Source of the DNA: UTCFX2 sp963788145
Lineage (GTDB): Bacteria > Chloroflexota > Anaerolineae > Anaerolineales > UBA4823
Direction of reading: 5' to 3'
DNA length: 64,000 bases
Assembly (NCBI GenBank): GCA_963788145.1
Contig: CAWBFQ010000006.1
Span: 868,001 to 932,000, forward strand
The translations under genes were made by a program, and so were the position numbers. The notes under the pieces are model-generated. The model had not been told where the DNA came from. It ran no database searches and saw nothing but the letters and a program-made list of their open reading frames with translations. Positions 42,182 to 51,320 of the stretch are shown piece after piece (position 1 is the first letter of the stretch; each line of letters begins with the position of its first letter).

Positions 42182-43768
42182 ATGACGGATGCCGAATTCC
42201 CAAACCCATCCCCGTCCGAAACGATACAGGACGGGATTATCGAGATACGTAAAATCAGTAAAGCGTTTCCTAACGTTCAGGCGTTGACGGATATTTCCCT
42301 GGACATCCTGCCCGGTGAAATTCTCGCCTTCATGGGTGAGAACGGAGCCGGAAAATCAACCCTCTTGAAAATCATCAATGGAGACTACCAGCCCGATTCC
42401 GGCACCATCTCAATCAATGGGCAGATCGTTGCTTTTTCGAGCCCGCGCGATGCCCATAAAGCCGGTATTCGAGTGATCTATCAGGAACCTGAGATCATCC
42501 CTGGCGTGGATGTTGCCGAGAATATCTGGGTTGGGGAGTTGCCGAAGCGGTTTGGCTTTCTGGACCGCCGTCGGCTCAATGAGCTGGTCCTGGATGGGCT
42601 GAAAGAATACGGGTTTGAAGATATCCTGCCCGTAAACCTGTTGGGCGATATGCTTTCGTCTGCCCAGCGCCAGATCGTAGAAATCATGCGAGCTTTAAAA
42701 TCCGGTGTGCGCGTCCTCGCTCTCGATGAACCTACATCATCTCTCACGGATGAAGAGGTCGATCGTCTTTTCGCTCTTGTCCGGCGTCTGCGAGATGAGG
42801 GTGTGGCGATTATCTATGTTTCCCATCGAATTAAAGAAATTTTGCGCTTATGCGATCGTGTTGCGATCCTGCGCGATGGACGATTGGTAGCCGTCAAGCC
42901 TGCCTCTGAATTGTCCGATTCCGAGATCGTGCGCCTGATGGTTGGGCGTGAGCTTTCGGATGTTTTTCAGCGCCGAAAGTCAGGCGCCGAACGCGAAGTG
43001 CTGCGGGTCGAAGACCTGGACAGTATTTATCACCACGGGGTGAGTTTTCATATCAACTCTGGCGAGGTCGTAGGATTTGCCGGTTTGATCGGCGCAGGAA
43101 GAACAGAGCTCGCCAAGGTGATCTTTGGTGAATATAAAAAAACCGGCGGGAACATCTTCCTGGAAGGTCAGAGCGTCAATATCCGCCGTCCGGATGACGC
43201 GATCGCCAAGGGGATTGGTTTCGCACCCGAAGATCGCAAGCGCGAAGGTCTTATCCTGATCCGCAGTGTGCTCGAAAATGCTTCTTTGGCGATCCTGAAG
43301 CGTCTGAGCCGCTTTCATTTCGTTCGTAGCCGCCTGGAGCGCAGCATTGTATCCGGGTTTATTGACAACCTGAGGGTGCGGACTCCCTCGCTGGATCAGG
43401 AAATCGGTAAGCTTTCGGGCGGCAATCAGCAAAAAGTCGTTCTGGCGCGTTGGCTGGCTGCGAAGCCGAAATTATTGATCCTTGATGAGCCGACCCGTGG
43501 CATCGATGTCGGCGCAAAGGCGGAGATTTACCATCTAATAGATGATCTTGCCAACGAGGGGCTAGGAATTATGTTTATCAGTTCTGAATTGCCAGAACTT
43601 CTTGGTTTGGCAGATCGCATTTACGTGATGCAGAACGGTCGAATCACTGGAGAGCTCTCCGGAGAAAGCGCCACTGAGGAAGCTGTCCTCGGTCTGGCGA
43701 TGACCGACCAATTTACAGCAGCTCCATTTGGGGCCGCAACACAAACTCTGGAGGGTAGCACATTATGA
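42182..43768 (+). CDS. Monosaccharide ABC transporter ATP-binding protein (RbsA/AraG type)
   Basis: A 528-residue protein with two fused ATPase domains. The first has GENGAGKST (residues 52-60), the Q-loop YQEPEIIP, an unusual signature LSSAQRQIVEI and ALDEPTSSL. The second has the degenerate Walker A GLIGAGRTEL typical of the family, LSGGNQQKVVLARWL and LDEPTRGIDVGAK. It powers sugar import with the neighbouring permease. The ATG at 42182 has GGAGGAAAG upstream. Its stop overlaps the permease start by four bases (ATGA). Confidence 0.93.
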   Translation: MTDAEFPNPSPSETIQDGIIEIRKISKAFPNVQALTDISLDILPGEILAFMGENGAGKSTLLKIINGDYQPDSGTISINGQIVAFSSPRDAHKAGIRVIYQEPEIIPGVDVAENIWVGELPKRFGFLDRRRLNELVLDGLKEYGFEDILPVNLLGDMLSSAQRQIVEIMRALKSGVRVLALDEPTSSLTDEEVDRLFALVRRLRDEGVAIIYVSHRIKEILRLCDRVAILRDGRLVAVKPASELSDSEIVRLMVGRELSDVFQRRKSGAEREVLRVEDLDSIYHHGVSFHINSGEVVGFAGLIGAGRTELAKVIFGEYKKTGGNIFLEGQSVNIRRPDDAIAKGIGFAPEDRKREGLILIRSVLENASLAILKRLSRFHFVRSRLERSIVSGFIDNLRVRTPSLDQEIGKLSGGNQQKVVLARWLAAKPKLLILDEPTRGIDVGAKAEIYHLIDDLANEGLGIMFISSELPELLGLADRIYVMQNGRITGELSGESATEEAVLGLAMTDQFTAAPFGAATQTLEGSTL

Positions 43769-44901
43769 GCGAAGCATTACCAACCCAACCAACATCCGTT
43801 AAGAGAGGTGAAGGATTTCTTAAAAAAGCAGTGGGCGCGATAGGCGCTGACAACCTCTCGCTCATTTTCGCGCTCATTATTTTGATCTTTCTCTTAACAG
43901 TAGTTAGCCGCTGGTTTGGAATGAGCGGGGGCGACAAGTTCTACTCCTGGCAAAACATTATGAACAGCCTTGCCCAGGCGGTGGTTGTTGTCGGTCTGCT
44001 CGCTATCGGTGAGACGGTAGTGATTATCGCCGGGGCGCTCGATATCTCGGTCGGTTCGATCGCCTCGATTGGCTCGGTTGTTGCCGCTTCTGTGCTTGTG
44101 GGGGTTGGCGTAGGCGAGTCACTCCCAGATGCGCTGACCGGTAATGTTGCCATTGCTGTGCTGGCTGGAATTATAGCGGGTGTGATTGTAGGATCGCTCA
44201 ATGGGTTTATCGTCACGATCTTGCGGGTCAACCCGATTATTGCCACACTTGGCACCCTGGCAGCTTTTGCTGGTTTTGCATTCTTGCTTGCGCCGGAAGG
44301 TAAGCCAGTCGGTGTGCTGACTCAGCCAGAATTTACCTGGCTGGCCCAGGGGCGCTTCCTGACCGATCTGCCCGTACCACCCTTGGGTGGATCGCATTGG
44401 ACGGGCATCCCCATTTTGACCGTAATTCTTGTCATCGTGACTGTCTTTGTTCATATCCTGATGACATACACTGATTTTGGTCGCGCCATCTACGCAATTG
44501 GCGGTAATGCAACCGCAGCCCGCCTGGCAGGCATTAACCTATCTCAGGTGCGCGTCTTAATGTACATGTTGTCTGGCGGCATCGCCGGGCTTGCCGGTGT
44601 GCTGCTCACAGCTCGCACGACCTCTGGAAACCCGATCAATGGAAACGGTCTGGAGTTGCAGGCGATTACCGCAGTATTCCTTGGCGGCGCAGCAACGGCG
44701 GGAGGTAAGGGGACGATCATGGGGACCTTCCTGGCGGTGATCATGGTCGGTGTGCTCAACAATGGCATGAATCTGCTCGGATTCAATACCTTCGTCCAGC
44801 GGGTTGCCCTGGGCTTATTGTTGATCGCTGCGGTCGCGATCTCGCAGTGGCGCCAGGCGCGTGCTGAGAGCGCTCGAACCCGCATCGCTGCCGAGGGTTA
44901 A
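43765..44901 (+). CDS. Monosaccharide ABC transporter permease (RbsC/AraH type)
   Basis: A 378-residue inner-membrane protein with about nine to ten TM helices. It carries the family hallmarks GETVVIIAGALDISVGS near the first third and AIGGNATAARLAGINLSQV in the cytoplasmic loop that contacts the ATPase. It is translationally coupled to the ATPase gene (ATGA), and the epimerase-like gene follows 54 bases downstream. Confidence 0.93.
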   Translation: MSEALPTQPTSVKRGEGFLKKAVGAIGADNLSLIFALIILIFLLTVVSRWFGMSGGDKFYSWQNIMNSLAQAVVVVGLLAIGETVVIIAGALDISVGSIASIGSVVAASVLVGVGVGESLPDALTGNVAIAVLAGIIAGVIVGSLNGFIVTILRVNPIIATLGTLAAFAGFAFLLAPEGKPVGVLTQPEFTWLAQGRFLTDLPVPPLGGSHWTGIPILTVILVIVTVFVHILMTYTDFGRAIYAIGGNATAARLAGINLSQVRVLMYMLSGGIAGLAGVLLTARTTSGNPINGNGLELQAITAVFLGGAATAGGKGTIMGTFLAVIMVGVLNNGMNLLGFNTFVQRVALGLLLIAAVAISQWRQARAESARTRIAAEG

Positions 44902-44955
44902 TCCTTACACGGTTGTGTGAATTAATACCTTCATTTGCTATCTGGAGCTTCTGTT

Positions 44956-45930
44956 ATGGAAACTTCTGTTTACCGAACAGAATGGCATGGGCTTGAAGCC
45001 TGGGCTTTGACGAACGCTGACACCAGTGTGGTGATGGTCCCCTGTATGGGCGCCAAGATTGTATCTTTGGTCGATCTGCGCGCGCAGACCGAATGGCTGG
45101 TTGGTCCGGGCAACCGGATTGTGAAACCGGTGGAATACGGGGCGGTTTTTACAGATCAAGATATGGCAGGTTGGGATGAGATGTTCCCAACCATCATCCG
45201 CTGTCCCTACCCGGCACAGGGGGCGCACCACGATGCGATCCTGCCGGATCACGGCGAGGCCTGGGCGTTGCCCTGGTCCTTCATCCAGTCAGAGGAAGAC
45301 ACCCTGACGGTATCAATGGAAGGCCGCAGCCTGCCCTACTGCCTGACCCGCGTGGCTGACTTTCCGCAGCCATCTACGTTACGCCTGCGTTATATCCTCC
45401 AGAACTTAGGCGCAGAACCCCTGCCCTACCTTTGGGCTGCCCATCCGCAATTGACCACAGGCATGGATGGTCAGGTCATCTTACCCGCCGAAGTGACCCG
45501 GGTGATGAATACCATCCCGGAATCCTGGGGTTGGGGGCCCCCGGAAACTCATTTTGACTGGCCCGAGGCCCAGGGAGTGGACGGTTCGCCCCTCCGCCTC
45601 GATCTGATCGGTCCTCCAAGCCATCATAAGGCCCGCAAATTCTATTCCCTGCCAGACGTCCATCCGGCCTGGGCGGCCGTGCTGCGCAGGCAGACCGGTC
45701 ATTGGATTCGCTTCGAGTGGGATCCGCTCGAGCTGCCCTATCTGGGCGTGTGGATCGATGAAGGCGCGCTGAGTGCGGAATCTGTCGTCGCCCTGGAACC
45801 GACATCCGCCTATTATGACGACCTGGGGTTGGCCTATTCCAAAGGTTTGCTAAAGACGCTCCAGGTTGGCGAGACCCATCATTGGACCCTGCAGATTCGA
45901 ATGGGCATGGATGCCCAGCCCCGCCCTTGA
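44956..45930 (+). CDS. Aldose-1-epimerase-like (galactose mutarotase fold) protein
   Basis: A 324-residue protein. VMVPCMGAKIVSLVDLRAQTEWL resembles the N-terminal strand pair of aldose-1-epimerase-like proteins, and PYLWAAHPQLTTG contains the His expected in the active site. WDEMFPTI and ILPDHGEAW are also family-like. It would interconvert sugar anomers or serve a related step on the imported sugar. The ATG at 44956 with GGAG upstream is preferred to the in-frame start 21 bases earlier. The URO-D-like gene follows 18 bases after its stop, so it is part of the ABC operon. Confidence 0.75.
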   Translation: METSVYRTEWHGLEAWALTNADTSVVMVPCMGAKIVSLVDLRAQTEWLVGPGNRIVKPVEYGAVFTDQDMAGWDEMFPTIIRCPYPAQGAHHDAILPDHGEAWALPWSFIQSEEDTLTVSMEGRSLPYCLTRVADFPQPSTLRLRYILQNLGAEPLPYLWAAHPQLTTGMDGQVILPAEVTRVMNTIPESWGWGPPETHFDWPEAQGVDGSPLRLDLIGPPSHHKARKFYSLPDVHPAWAAVLRRQTGHWIRFEWDPLELPYLGVWIDEGALSAESVVALEPTSAYYDDLGLAYSKGLLKTLQVGETHHWTLQIRMGMDAQPRP

Positions 45931-45948
45931 TCATAGGAGGTAAGCGCA

Positions 45949-47118
45949 TTGAATAACCTTGAGCGGTTTAAGAAAGCCATCAACTGGGAACCAACCGATC
46001 GCATCTTGACTTACGATTATCTGGATAACAGGCAGATTTTGCTCCAACATGGAGACTTTGATCCCAATCGCGCCTATTCCTTCGAAGAATTGATCCATGT
46101 TAATGCGGTTGCCTGGAATAGAATCGGCGTCGATGTCACTCGCTCGATCTACGACCCGGTCAATCATTGGATGGGCGGCAAGATCACCAACTGGATCCGC
46201 TTCTTCGGCGTCAACCCGGATGAGTGGGGCGTCAGTCAGGCTGGCGAGACCGCCTGGATTTCGAAGCGCCCATTCAAGACCCTTGCTGAGCTTGAAAAGC
46301 ACATGCCGCAATTGCCTGTTTATGAAGAAGTTCGGGATTGGTATCAGCCGGTCATCCGCTTGATCCAGCAGACGCTGGCCGAGTACGACATCGTTTTTAT
46401 CGGCGCTGTCGAGGGGCCGCTCACAGACGCTTACACCTACATGGATATGGAATTATTCGCCCAGGCAATCTACGATGCCCCGGAATTGCTTTCACATGTC
46501 CTGGATTGCACCGGATTGTTCTCTGCCTATATTGCCAGGGCTTACGCCGAAGTCTCGGATGTGCCGCTGTTGTTTATGGGTGAAGATATTTCCGGCACCA
46601 CCGGCCCGAATCTTAACCCCAAGTTCGTCCGCAAAGAAGGTTTGCCGCGCTGGAGATGGATTTCTGACCCGGTCAAAGAAAAAGGGATGAAATTCCTGTA
46701 TCACACCGATGGACGATACGGTTCGTTTCTGCCGTTAATCTTCGACGAATTGGGTGCAGACGGATTGAACCCAATCGAACGCAATAATTGCAATGATATT
46801 TTCGCAATCCGCCAGGAATATCCGCACAAATTATTATTTGGCAACGTGTGCTGTATTCACACCCTGCCGCACGGCACGCTGGGGGATGTGGAAGACGAAA
46901 CCCTGGAGCTGGTCGAAAAAATCGGCCCGCAGGGCGGCATCTTCATCGGCTCATCGAGCGAAGTGCATGACGCCATCCCGGTCGAGAATGCGGTCGAAAT
47001 GTACCAGACCGTCCATCGATATGGATCCTATCCGATCGATGTGGAGCGCATCCGTGCCAGACGCTTGGCTTTGCGTTCGGGCGGTCTGTTGAAATTGCGC
47101 GCAGATTTGCCCCTATGA
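45949..47118 (+). CDS. Uroporphyrinogen decarboxylase (URO-D) family protein
   Basis: A 389-residue URO-D-superfamily protein, clearly different from the one at 37402-38673. It begins MNNLERFKKAINWEPTDRIL and has GAVEGPLTDAYTYM, GEDISGTTGP and FLYHTDGRYGSFLPLI. The last shows HxDG in place of the HxCG zinc element, so it may not bind zinc in the MtaA way. TTG start four bases after a strong AGGAGGTAAG. It is the last metabolic gene of the sugar operon and overlaps the GNAT gene by four bases. The substrate is unknown. Confidence 0.82.
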   Translation: MNNLERFKKAINWEPTDRILTYDYLDNRQILLQHGDFDPNRAYSFEELIHVNAVAWNRIGVDVTRSIYDPVNHWMGGKITNWIRFFGVNPDEWGVSQAGETAWISKRPFKTLAELEKHMPQLPVYEEVRDWYQPVIRLIQQTLAEYDIVFIGAVEGPLTDAYTYMDMELFAQAIYDAPELLSHVLDCTGLFSAYIARAYAEVSDVPLLFMGEDISGTTGPNLNPKFVRKEGLPRWRWISDPVKEKGMKFLYHTDGRYGSFLPLIFDELGADGLNPIERNNCNDIFAIRQEYPHKLLFGNVCCIHTLPHGTLGDVEDETLELVEKIGPQGGIFIGSSSEVHDAIPVENAVEMYQTVHRYGSYPIDVERIRARRLALRSGGLLKLRADLPL

Positions 47119-47651
47119 AGACCCATGACGGTGTGATCATTCGCCAGGCGCAGCCGGAAGACGCCGCCCGCCTGCGCGAGCTGCGCCTGGAAGCGTTGCA
47201 GGATAGCCCCCAGGCGTTCTCGGCTGATTTCAAATCTACCTCCGAACGCACCGTGGCGTGGTGGGAAGAGCATATTCGCTCTGGCGTCGCAAACGAGGAG
47301 ATGGTGATTTTCGTGGCAGAGGCAAACGGCGAGTTGGTCGGCATGACCGGCATTCACCGGACTAATACGTCCAAATCCTATCATAACGGCTATATCTGGG
47401 GCGTTTTTGTCAAACCAGCCTGGCGCGGCAAACATCTGGTGGATCCCATGATCGAGGGCTGCCTGGATTGGGGCATGGCTCATGGCGTCCAAATTGCCCG
47501 CCTGGGAGTGATCACCACCAACGCTGCCGCTATCCGCTGCTATGTTCGCTGCGGCTTCGAGGCTTTTGCCGAGGAGCCGATGGTCATCCAGTGGGAAGGC
47601 GTTTATTACGATGAACTGCTGATGGCGCGCCGGTTGGAAGATCCGACCTAA
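47115..47651 (+). CDS. GNAT-family N-acetyltransferase
   Basis: A 178-residue protein with the GNAT fold: IRQAQPEDAARLRELRLEAL at the start, then VFVKPAWRGKHLVDPMI (acetyl-CoA loop, motif A region R/Q-x-x-G variant) and TTNAAAIRCYVRCGFEAF (motif B). It would acetylate a small molecule or a protein N-terminus. ATGA overlap with the upstream URO-D-like gene. Its last 68 bases overlap the 3' end of the convergent phosphatase gene. Confidence 0.88.
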   Translation: MKTHDGVIIRQAQPEDAARLRELRLEALQDSPQAFSADFKSTSERTVAWWEEHIRSGVANEEMVIFVAEANGELVGMTGIHRTNTSKSYHNGYIWGVFVKPAWRGKHLVDPMIEGCLDWGMAHGVQIARLGVITTNAAAIRCYVRCGFEAFAEEPMVIQWEGVYYDELLMARRLEDPT

Positions 47652-48255
47652 GGTGGTCGGGCGATTGTACCTGCGGGTTGTTGATTAGATTGAATCCATC
47701 CCGAACCTCAAATTGGATGATCTCGCTATTTTTTGGCACCAATTCCCGCACTTGGTTAAAGGGGTAGTTCGTAAAATACGCTCGCACCACTGCCAGGGCG
47801 TAACCATGCGAGACCACCGCCACAGACCCGTTTGGATGGCAGATAATGATATCTTGCAGCGCAGCCAGCATGCGTTCTTGCACTTGCTGTCCGTTCTCTC
47901 CGCCCGGCGCCGGGATGTGGTAGGGGTCCTTTCGTCGAGCCTGGAACTCCTGCTGATATTGAGACTCGATTTCCTTGATTTGCATGCCTTCCCATAAACC
48001 GTGGCTGATTTCGCGCAGGCGCGGATCGATCTTCACCGCCAGGCCTTTCTGTTCCCCGATAGCCCTGGCTGTATCGCGCGTGCGTTGCAAGTCGCTGGAA
48101 TAGATGGCCTCAAGCGGGATGTTAGCCAGTTGCTCCGCCACTTCCTTCGCCTGGGCATAACCGTTCAGGTTCAGGGGCACATCCGCCTGACCCTGCCAGC
48201 GGCCTTCTAAATTCCAATCCGTTTCTCCATGTCGGATCAATACAAGCCGTGTCAT
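47584..48255 (-). CDS. gpgP: Histidine phosphatase, probable glucosyl-3-phosphoglycerate phosphatase
   Basis: A 223-residue histidine phosphatase: VLIRHGETDWN (His9), SSDLQRTRDTA, LREISHGLWEG and AVVSHGYALAV. Its ATG overlaps by four bases the stop of the glucosyl-3-phosphoglycerate synthase gene. In Mycobacterium the enzyme that dephosphorylates glucosyl-3-phosphoglycerate (GpgP) belongs to this superfamily, so position plus family make GpgP the best call. The last 25 residues (after NNPQVQSP) are divergent and probably disordered. A generic phosphoglycerate mutase-like activity is the alternative. Confidence 0.8.
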   Translation of the reverse strand: MTRLVLIRHGETDWNLEGRWQGQADVPLNLNGYAQAKEVAEQLANIPLEAIYSSDLQRTRDTARAIGEQKGLAVKIDPRLREISHGLWEGMQIKEIESQYQQEFQARRKDPYHIPAPGGENGQQVQERMLAALQDIIICHPNGSVAVVSHGYALAVVRAYFTNYPFNQVRELVPKNSEIIQFEVRDGFNLINNPQVQSPDHLRSDLPTGAPSAVHRNKRLPTG

Positions 48256-49562
48256 GATTTTTCCAACTTATGGTATTCGTTCAAATTAACCATTGGGGGG
48301 CGCTCCATCTCAGCAATTTCTTCTACATTGAGATAGAGACGCCCGGTCTCATAATGAATCAGTTTCATCGTTAAATTAACATCCTCCAGACCTGGATAAC
48401 TGTAGTAAGTTTCCAGTTTGCGCGTAACTGCCTGGATAATGGCAAAAGACATTTTGCTCAATGCTTCCAAAGATTGGTTGTGATGGACGCGCTCCTGGAG
48501 ATCGACCTGGGCGATGCTATCCAACCCACCGTTTTTCAACACATCAATCAGCAGCCCGATCTCTACTCCGTAACCAGAAAAGAAAGGCAGCTTTTCAAGA
48601 AGCCTGCGCCTGCCTCCATACTCCCCCGATAATGGTTGGATCACACCGGATAGCTCGGGGAAAAACAAGTTGAGCAGTGGTCTGGCAGTCAGCTCGGTGA
48701 CTCGTCCTCCGCCGCCTGCCAGTGTCTTCTCGCCAATTTTGATCGGTCTGCGGTAAAAACCTTTCACAAATTCTACCTTTGGGTTGACCAGAAGCGGGCC
48801 GATCAATCCATAAATGAAACGGGGATGGATGTTTACGATATCGGTATCAATCCAAAGCAGGATGTCGCCTTTTGTCACTTGTAAACTCTTCCACAGAGCT
48901 TCCCCTTTGCCATGTCGTGAACCATATTTCGGCAGGATCTGTTGGTGGATAAAAACCGGGATTCCCAGATCACGCGCAATCTCGCGCGTAGCATCGGTCG
49001 AATTTGAATCCATCAATACGATTTCATCCAATAGAGGATTACGATCCATCAACTCACCTTTTATGGATTGAATGACTGAACCCACCGTCTTTTCCTCGTT
49101 CAAAGCGGGGAGAGCAACGCTAATGGTCAGGTTCTGGTCATTTTTGAGTTTGATTAATTCCTCTAAATCTGCAAATTCACTGGCATGATAGGTATTTTCG
49201 GCGAACCAGCGGTCAACCAGCACGGAAATTGCTTTTTTGCCGGATGCCTCAGTATATGGTTCGACTTCCATCAATCGGTGTGTCTTCACGACCACGATAC
49301 CCTTAGGGCTGTTTTTTAGCAGGCTTTCTGCCACTTGGCCCAGTCCATCGAACTCGTAGGTCGGACGAGCGGTCGCCCCCATCACGGTCAAGTCGAATTT
49401 CGGAGACATTTCCAGGATGGCTGCTTTTGGATCGTCACTGGTCAGTGTTATTTTCTCTAAGTCCGGGATATTTTCGAGCACGCGTGAGATGCCGCGATAA
49501 GGCGCATCGAGGTTCTCTTGATCTCGACTCTGGCAAGATATGCAGCGATGTACAGTGCGCAT
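48252..49562 (-). CDS. gpgS: Glucosyl-3-phosphoglycerate synthase (GT81) domain, C-terminal fragment of a USP fusion
   Basis: The frame ends a fused protein. After the last part of a universal-stress-protein domain (SPKFDLTVMGATARP...SPKGIVVVKTH) comes a GT81-type glycosyltransferase: TISVALPALNEEKTVGSVI, EIVLMDSNSTDATREIA, KYGSRHGKGEALWKSL, LLWIDTDIVN (DxD) and GYGVEIGLLIDVL. It would join NDP-glucose and 3-phosphoglycerate into glucosyl-3-phosphoglycerate. Family sequence begins at about 49535 (DQENLDAPYRGI); the residues before it come from the break. The stop overlaps the gpgP start (ATGA). Confidence 0.85.
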   Translation of the reverse strand: MRTVHRCISCQSRDQENLDAPYRGISRVLENIPDLEKITLTSDDPKAAILEMSPKFDLTVMGATARPTYEFDGLGQVAESLLKNSPKGIVVVKTHRLMEVEPYTEASGKKAISVLVDRWFAENTYHASEFADLEELIKLKNDQNLTISVALPALNEEKTVGSVIQSIKGELMDRNPLLDEIVLMDSNSTDATREIARDLGIPVFIHQQILPKYGSRHGKGEALWKSLQVTKGDILLWIDTDIVNIHPRFIYGLIGPLLVNPKVEFVKGFYRRPIKIGEKTLAGGGGRVTELTARPLLNLFFPELSGVIQPLSGEYGGRRRLLEKLPFFSGYGVEIGLLIDVLKNGGLDSIAQVDLQERVHHNQSLEALSKMSFAIIQAVTRKLETYYSYPGLEDVNLTMKLIHYETGRLYLNVEEIAEMERPPMVNLNEYHKLEKS

Positions 49563-50089
49563 TCCGGTACCGTTGGATAGCCAACGAAATTCGGAGTGTC
49601 AGCTCAGAATGTGGCCCTCCTCGGACAGGCACCAGGATGTTTCTGGGATCATCCGAAATCGGCCCGTGTACCAGGGCAATATCGCAGGGTAAATCCCTGA
49701 ATACTTCGAAAGGGGTTTTATGAAGCATCTCAAAATGTTTCGGCCAATCCAGGATAAGTAATTCGGGGTTTTCCTCCTGAACAATTTCCTGTAAGTCAGC
49801 CCAGAGTGTGTTAGATACAACGACGGATGATCGGGATCGCAATTGAGTTCTTGCGCATCATTTTTCGCATCTTTTTGCGCAATTCCTGCGAACGCGTAGC
49901 ACCCAGGCTCAATGATTCGCCCGCTCTTATTCCCACCATCCCGGCCAACACGATTGATGAGTCTTTGGATATCGCTCTGGCGATCTTTAGACCCACACAC
50001 GTATCACATCTGTAAAAAATTGGAACCAGGGTCTTTCTGAAATAAACATTGGCATAAGTTGATTTGTGGTTCATCTTTTTGTTAGTCAT
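49435..50089 (-). pseudogene. Universal stress protein domains, N-terminal part of the GpgS fusion (frame broken twice)
   Basis: Starts at 50089 overlapping the GT4 stop by eight bases. The first frame gives FRKTLVPIFYRCDTCVGLKIAR...NSIAIPIIR (to about 49818). The next gives VVSNTLWADLQEIVQEENPELLILDWP...RNILVPVRGGPHSELTL...LHILPES (to about 49530). The rest is in the GpgS frame. Each junction needs one base removed. The pattern is two USP-type domains (nucleotide-binding stress fold) in front of a glycosyltransferase. Residues flow sensibly across both joins, so the intact gene should run 50089-48252, about 610 residues. Confidence 0.75.
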
Positions 50090-51320
50090 CTCTCTGGACC
50101 AAAGCCTGACACAAAGGTTCAATATCGCGCAGATAGATGCTTTCCCAACGATAAATCTGGCGAACCTTGTTCCGCATGTGGTAGGTCGGGTCCGATTTCA
50201 GGCGCAGATAGATCGAACGAGCGATCTTCTCCGGTTCTTCATTCGTAGCAAAGTAAACTGCATCTTCGCCGGCCAGCTCTTGCAGGGGAGGAATATTCGT
50301 ACAAAAGATCGGTATCCCACGTAGCCCGGCTTCCAATATGGGAATCCCAAAACCCTCTTCCTGGCTGGTCAGCAGTAAGCCATCCGCGATCTGGTAGAAA
50401 TCGAAGATCATTGGGTCTGGCAGAAATTCCTGGCTGATTTCGGCCATGAAGTGAGCGCAATCTTTTAGCCCGAGGCCATCTCTCAGCTCCAGGAGCTCGG
50501 CAAAATACTCCAAATTCTTTGGATTATGGGGCCCCATTGGACCGGTAACCAACAGGCGCGCTTCAGGCATCCGTTTCCGCAGGTGGGTCAGCGTCTTCAG
50601 CGCCAGTTCAATATTTTTTCGTCGGGTGATCCGCACCGGGAGCAAGAGCAGTGGCGCGGCGTTGAACAGGTTTAATTCTTCGACGACTTCTCTGGTCCTT
50701 TGTTCCAGTTTTAAGAATTGTTCTATATGGACACCGTTCGGTATCACCTGGATGTCCTCTGGATCGATCTTCATGAGCGCCGCCAGTTCTGCCCGCCGAA
50801 GTTCGGACACAACCACATGCCGGTGTACTCCCGGCCAGGGCGCTGCCAGAATATTCCACGGGAATCGATCATACAGCTCATCCTGATAGCGAGGTGTAGT
50901 CCAGGCAAGGTCGTGATGCCAAAGCACCAGTCGGGTTTCGGATTTGCGATTAGCGTTTTCCATTAGAGCCGTGCTGAGCGGCAAATTCTTGTTCATCGAC
51001 CCAACGTTATGTGCGATCAGCACATCGACCCCTACCAGGTTTTCTCGCAGCAGCTCTGCGATGATTTGGGTTGTGTCGTTGAAACTTTCCGGTACACTGC
51101 CAGCGTCCAACTCCGCTTTAATCTTCAATATCTCCGGGTGGCGGCTGTCGAGAAGTGGGATTTCGATAAATTGCACGCCTGGCAGGATCGAGGCTCCCCG
51201 ACCGGCTAAAATTCTGACCGTATGTCCTGCTGCTGTCATCAGGCGGGCATGATGTCCGATCACACTTTCAACTCCGCCGACAATAGGTGGGGCGGAATAA
51301 TGTAGAATGGCGATATTCAT
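50082..51320 (-). CDS. GT4 family glycosyltransferase
   Basis: A 412-residue retaining glycosyltransferase with GT-B fold. The N-terminal PPIVGGVESVIGHHARLM glycine loop, VIPNGVHIEQFLKLE, LPVRITRRKNIELALKTL and the sugar-nucleotide EX7E motif SQEEGFGIPILEAGL are typical. The ATG overlaps the GH63 stop (ATGA) and its own stop overlaps the USP-GpgS start, so it is embedded in the glucosylglycerate operon. It may add a further sugar to glucosylglycerate or its phosphate. Donor and acceptor are not known. Confidence 0.9.
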   Translation of the reverse strand: MNIAILHYSAPPIVGGVESVIGHHARLMTAAGHTVRILAGRGASILPGVQFIEIPLLDSRHPEILKIKAELDAGSVPESFNDTTQIIAELLRENLVGVDVLIAHNVGSMNKNLPLSTALMENANRKSETRLVLWHHDLAWTTPRYQDELYDRFPWNILAAPWPGVHRHVVVSELRRAELAALMKIDPEDIQVIPNGVHIEQFLKLEQRTREVVEELNLFNAAPLLLLPVRITRRKNIELALKTLTHLRKRMPEARLLVTGPMGPHNPKNLEYFAELLELRDGLGLKDCAHFMAEISQEFLPDPMIFDFYQIADGLLLTSQEEGFGIPILEAGLRGIPIFCTNIPPLQELAGEDAVYFATNEEPEKIARSIYLRLKSDPTYHMRNKVRQIYRWESIYLRDIEPLCQALVQRDD

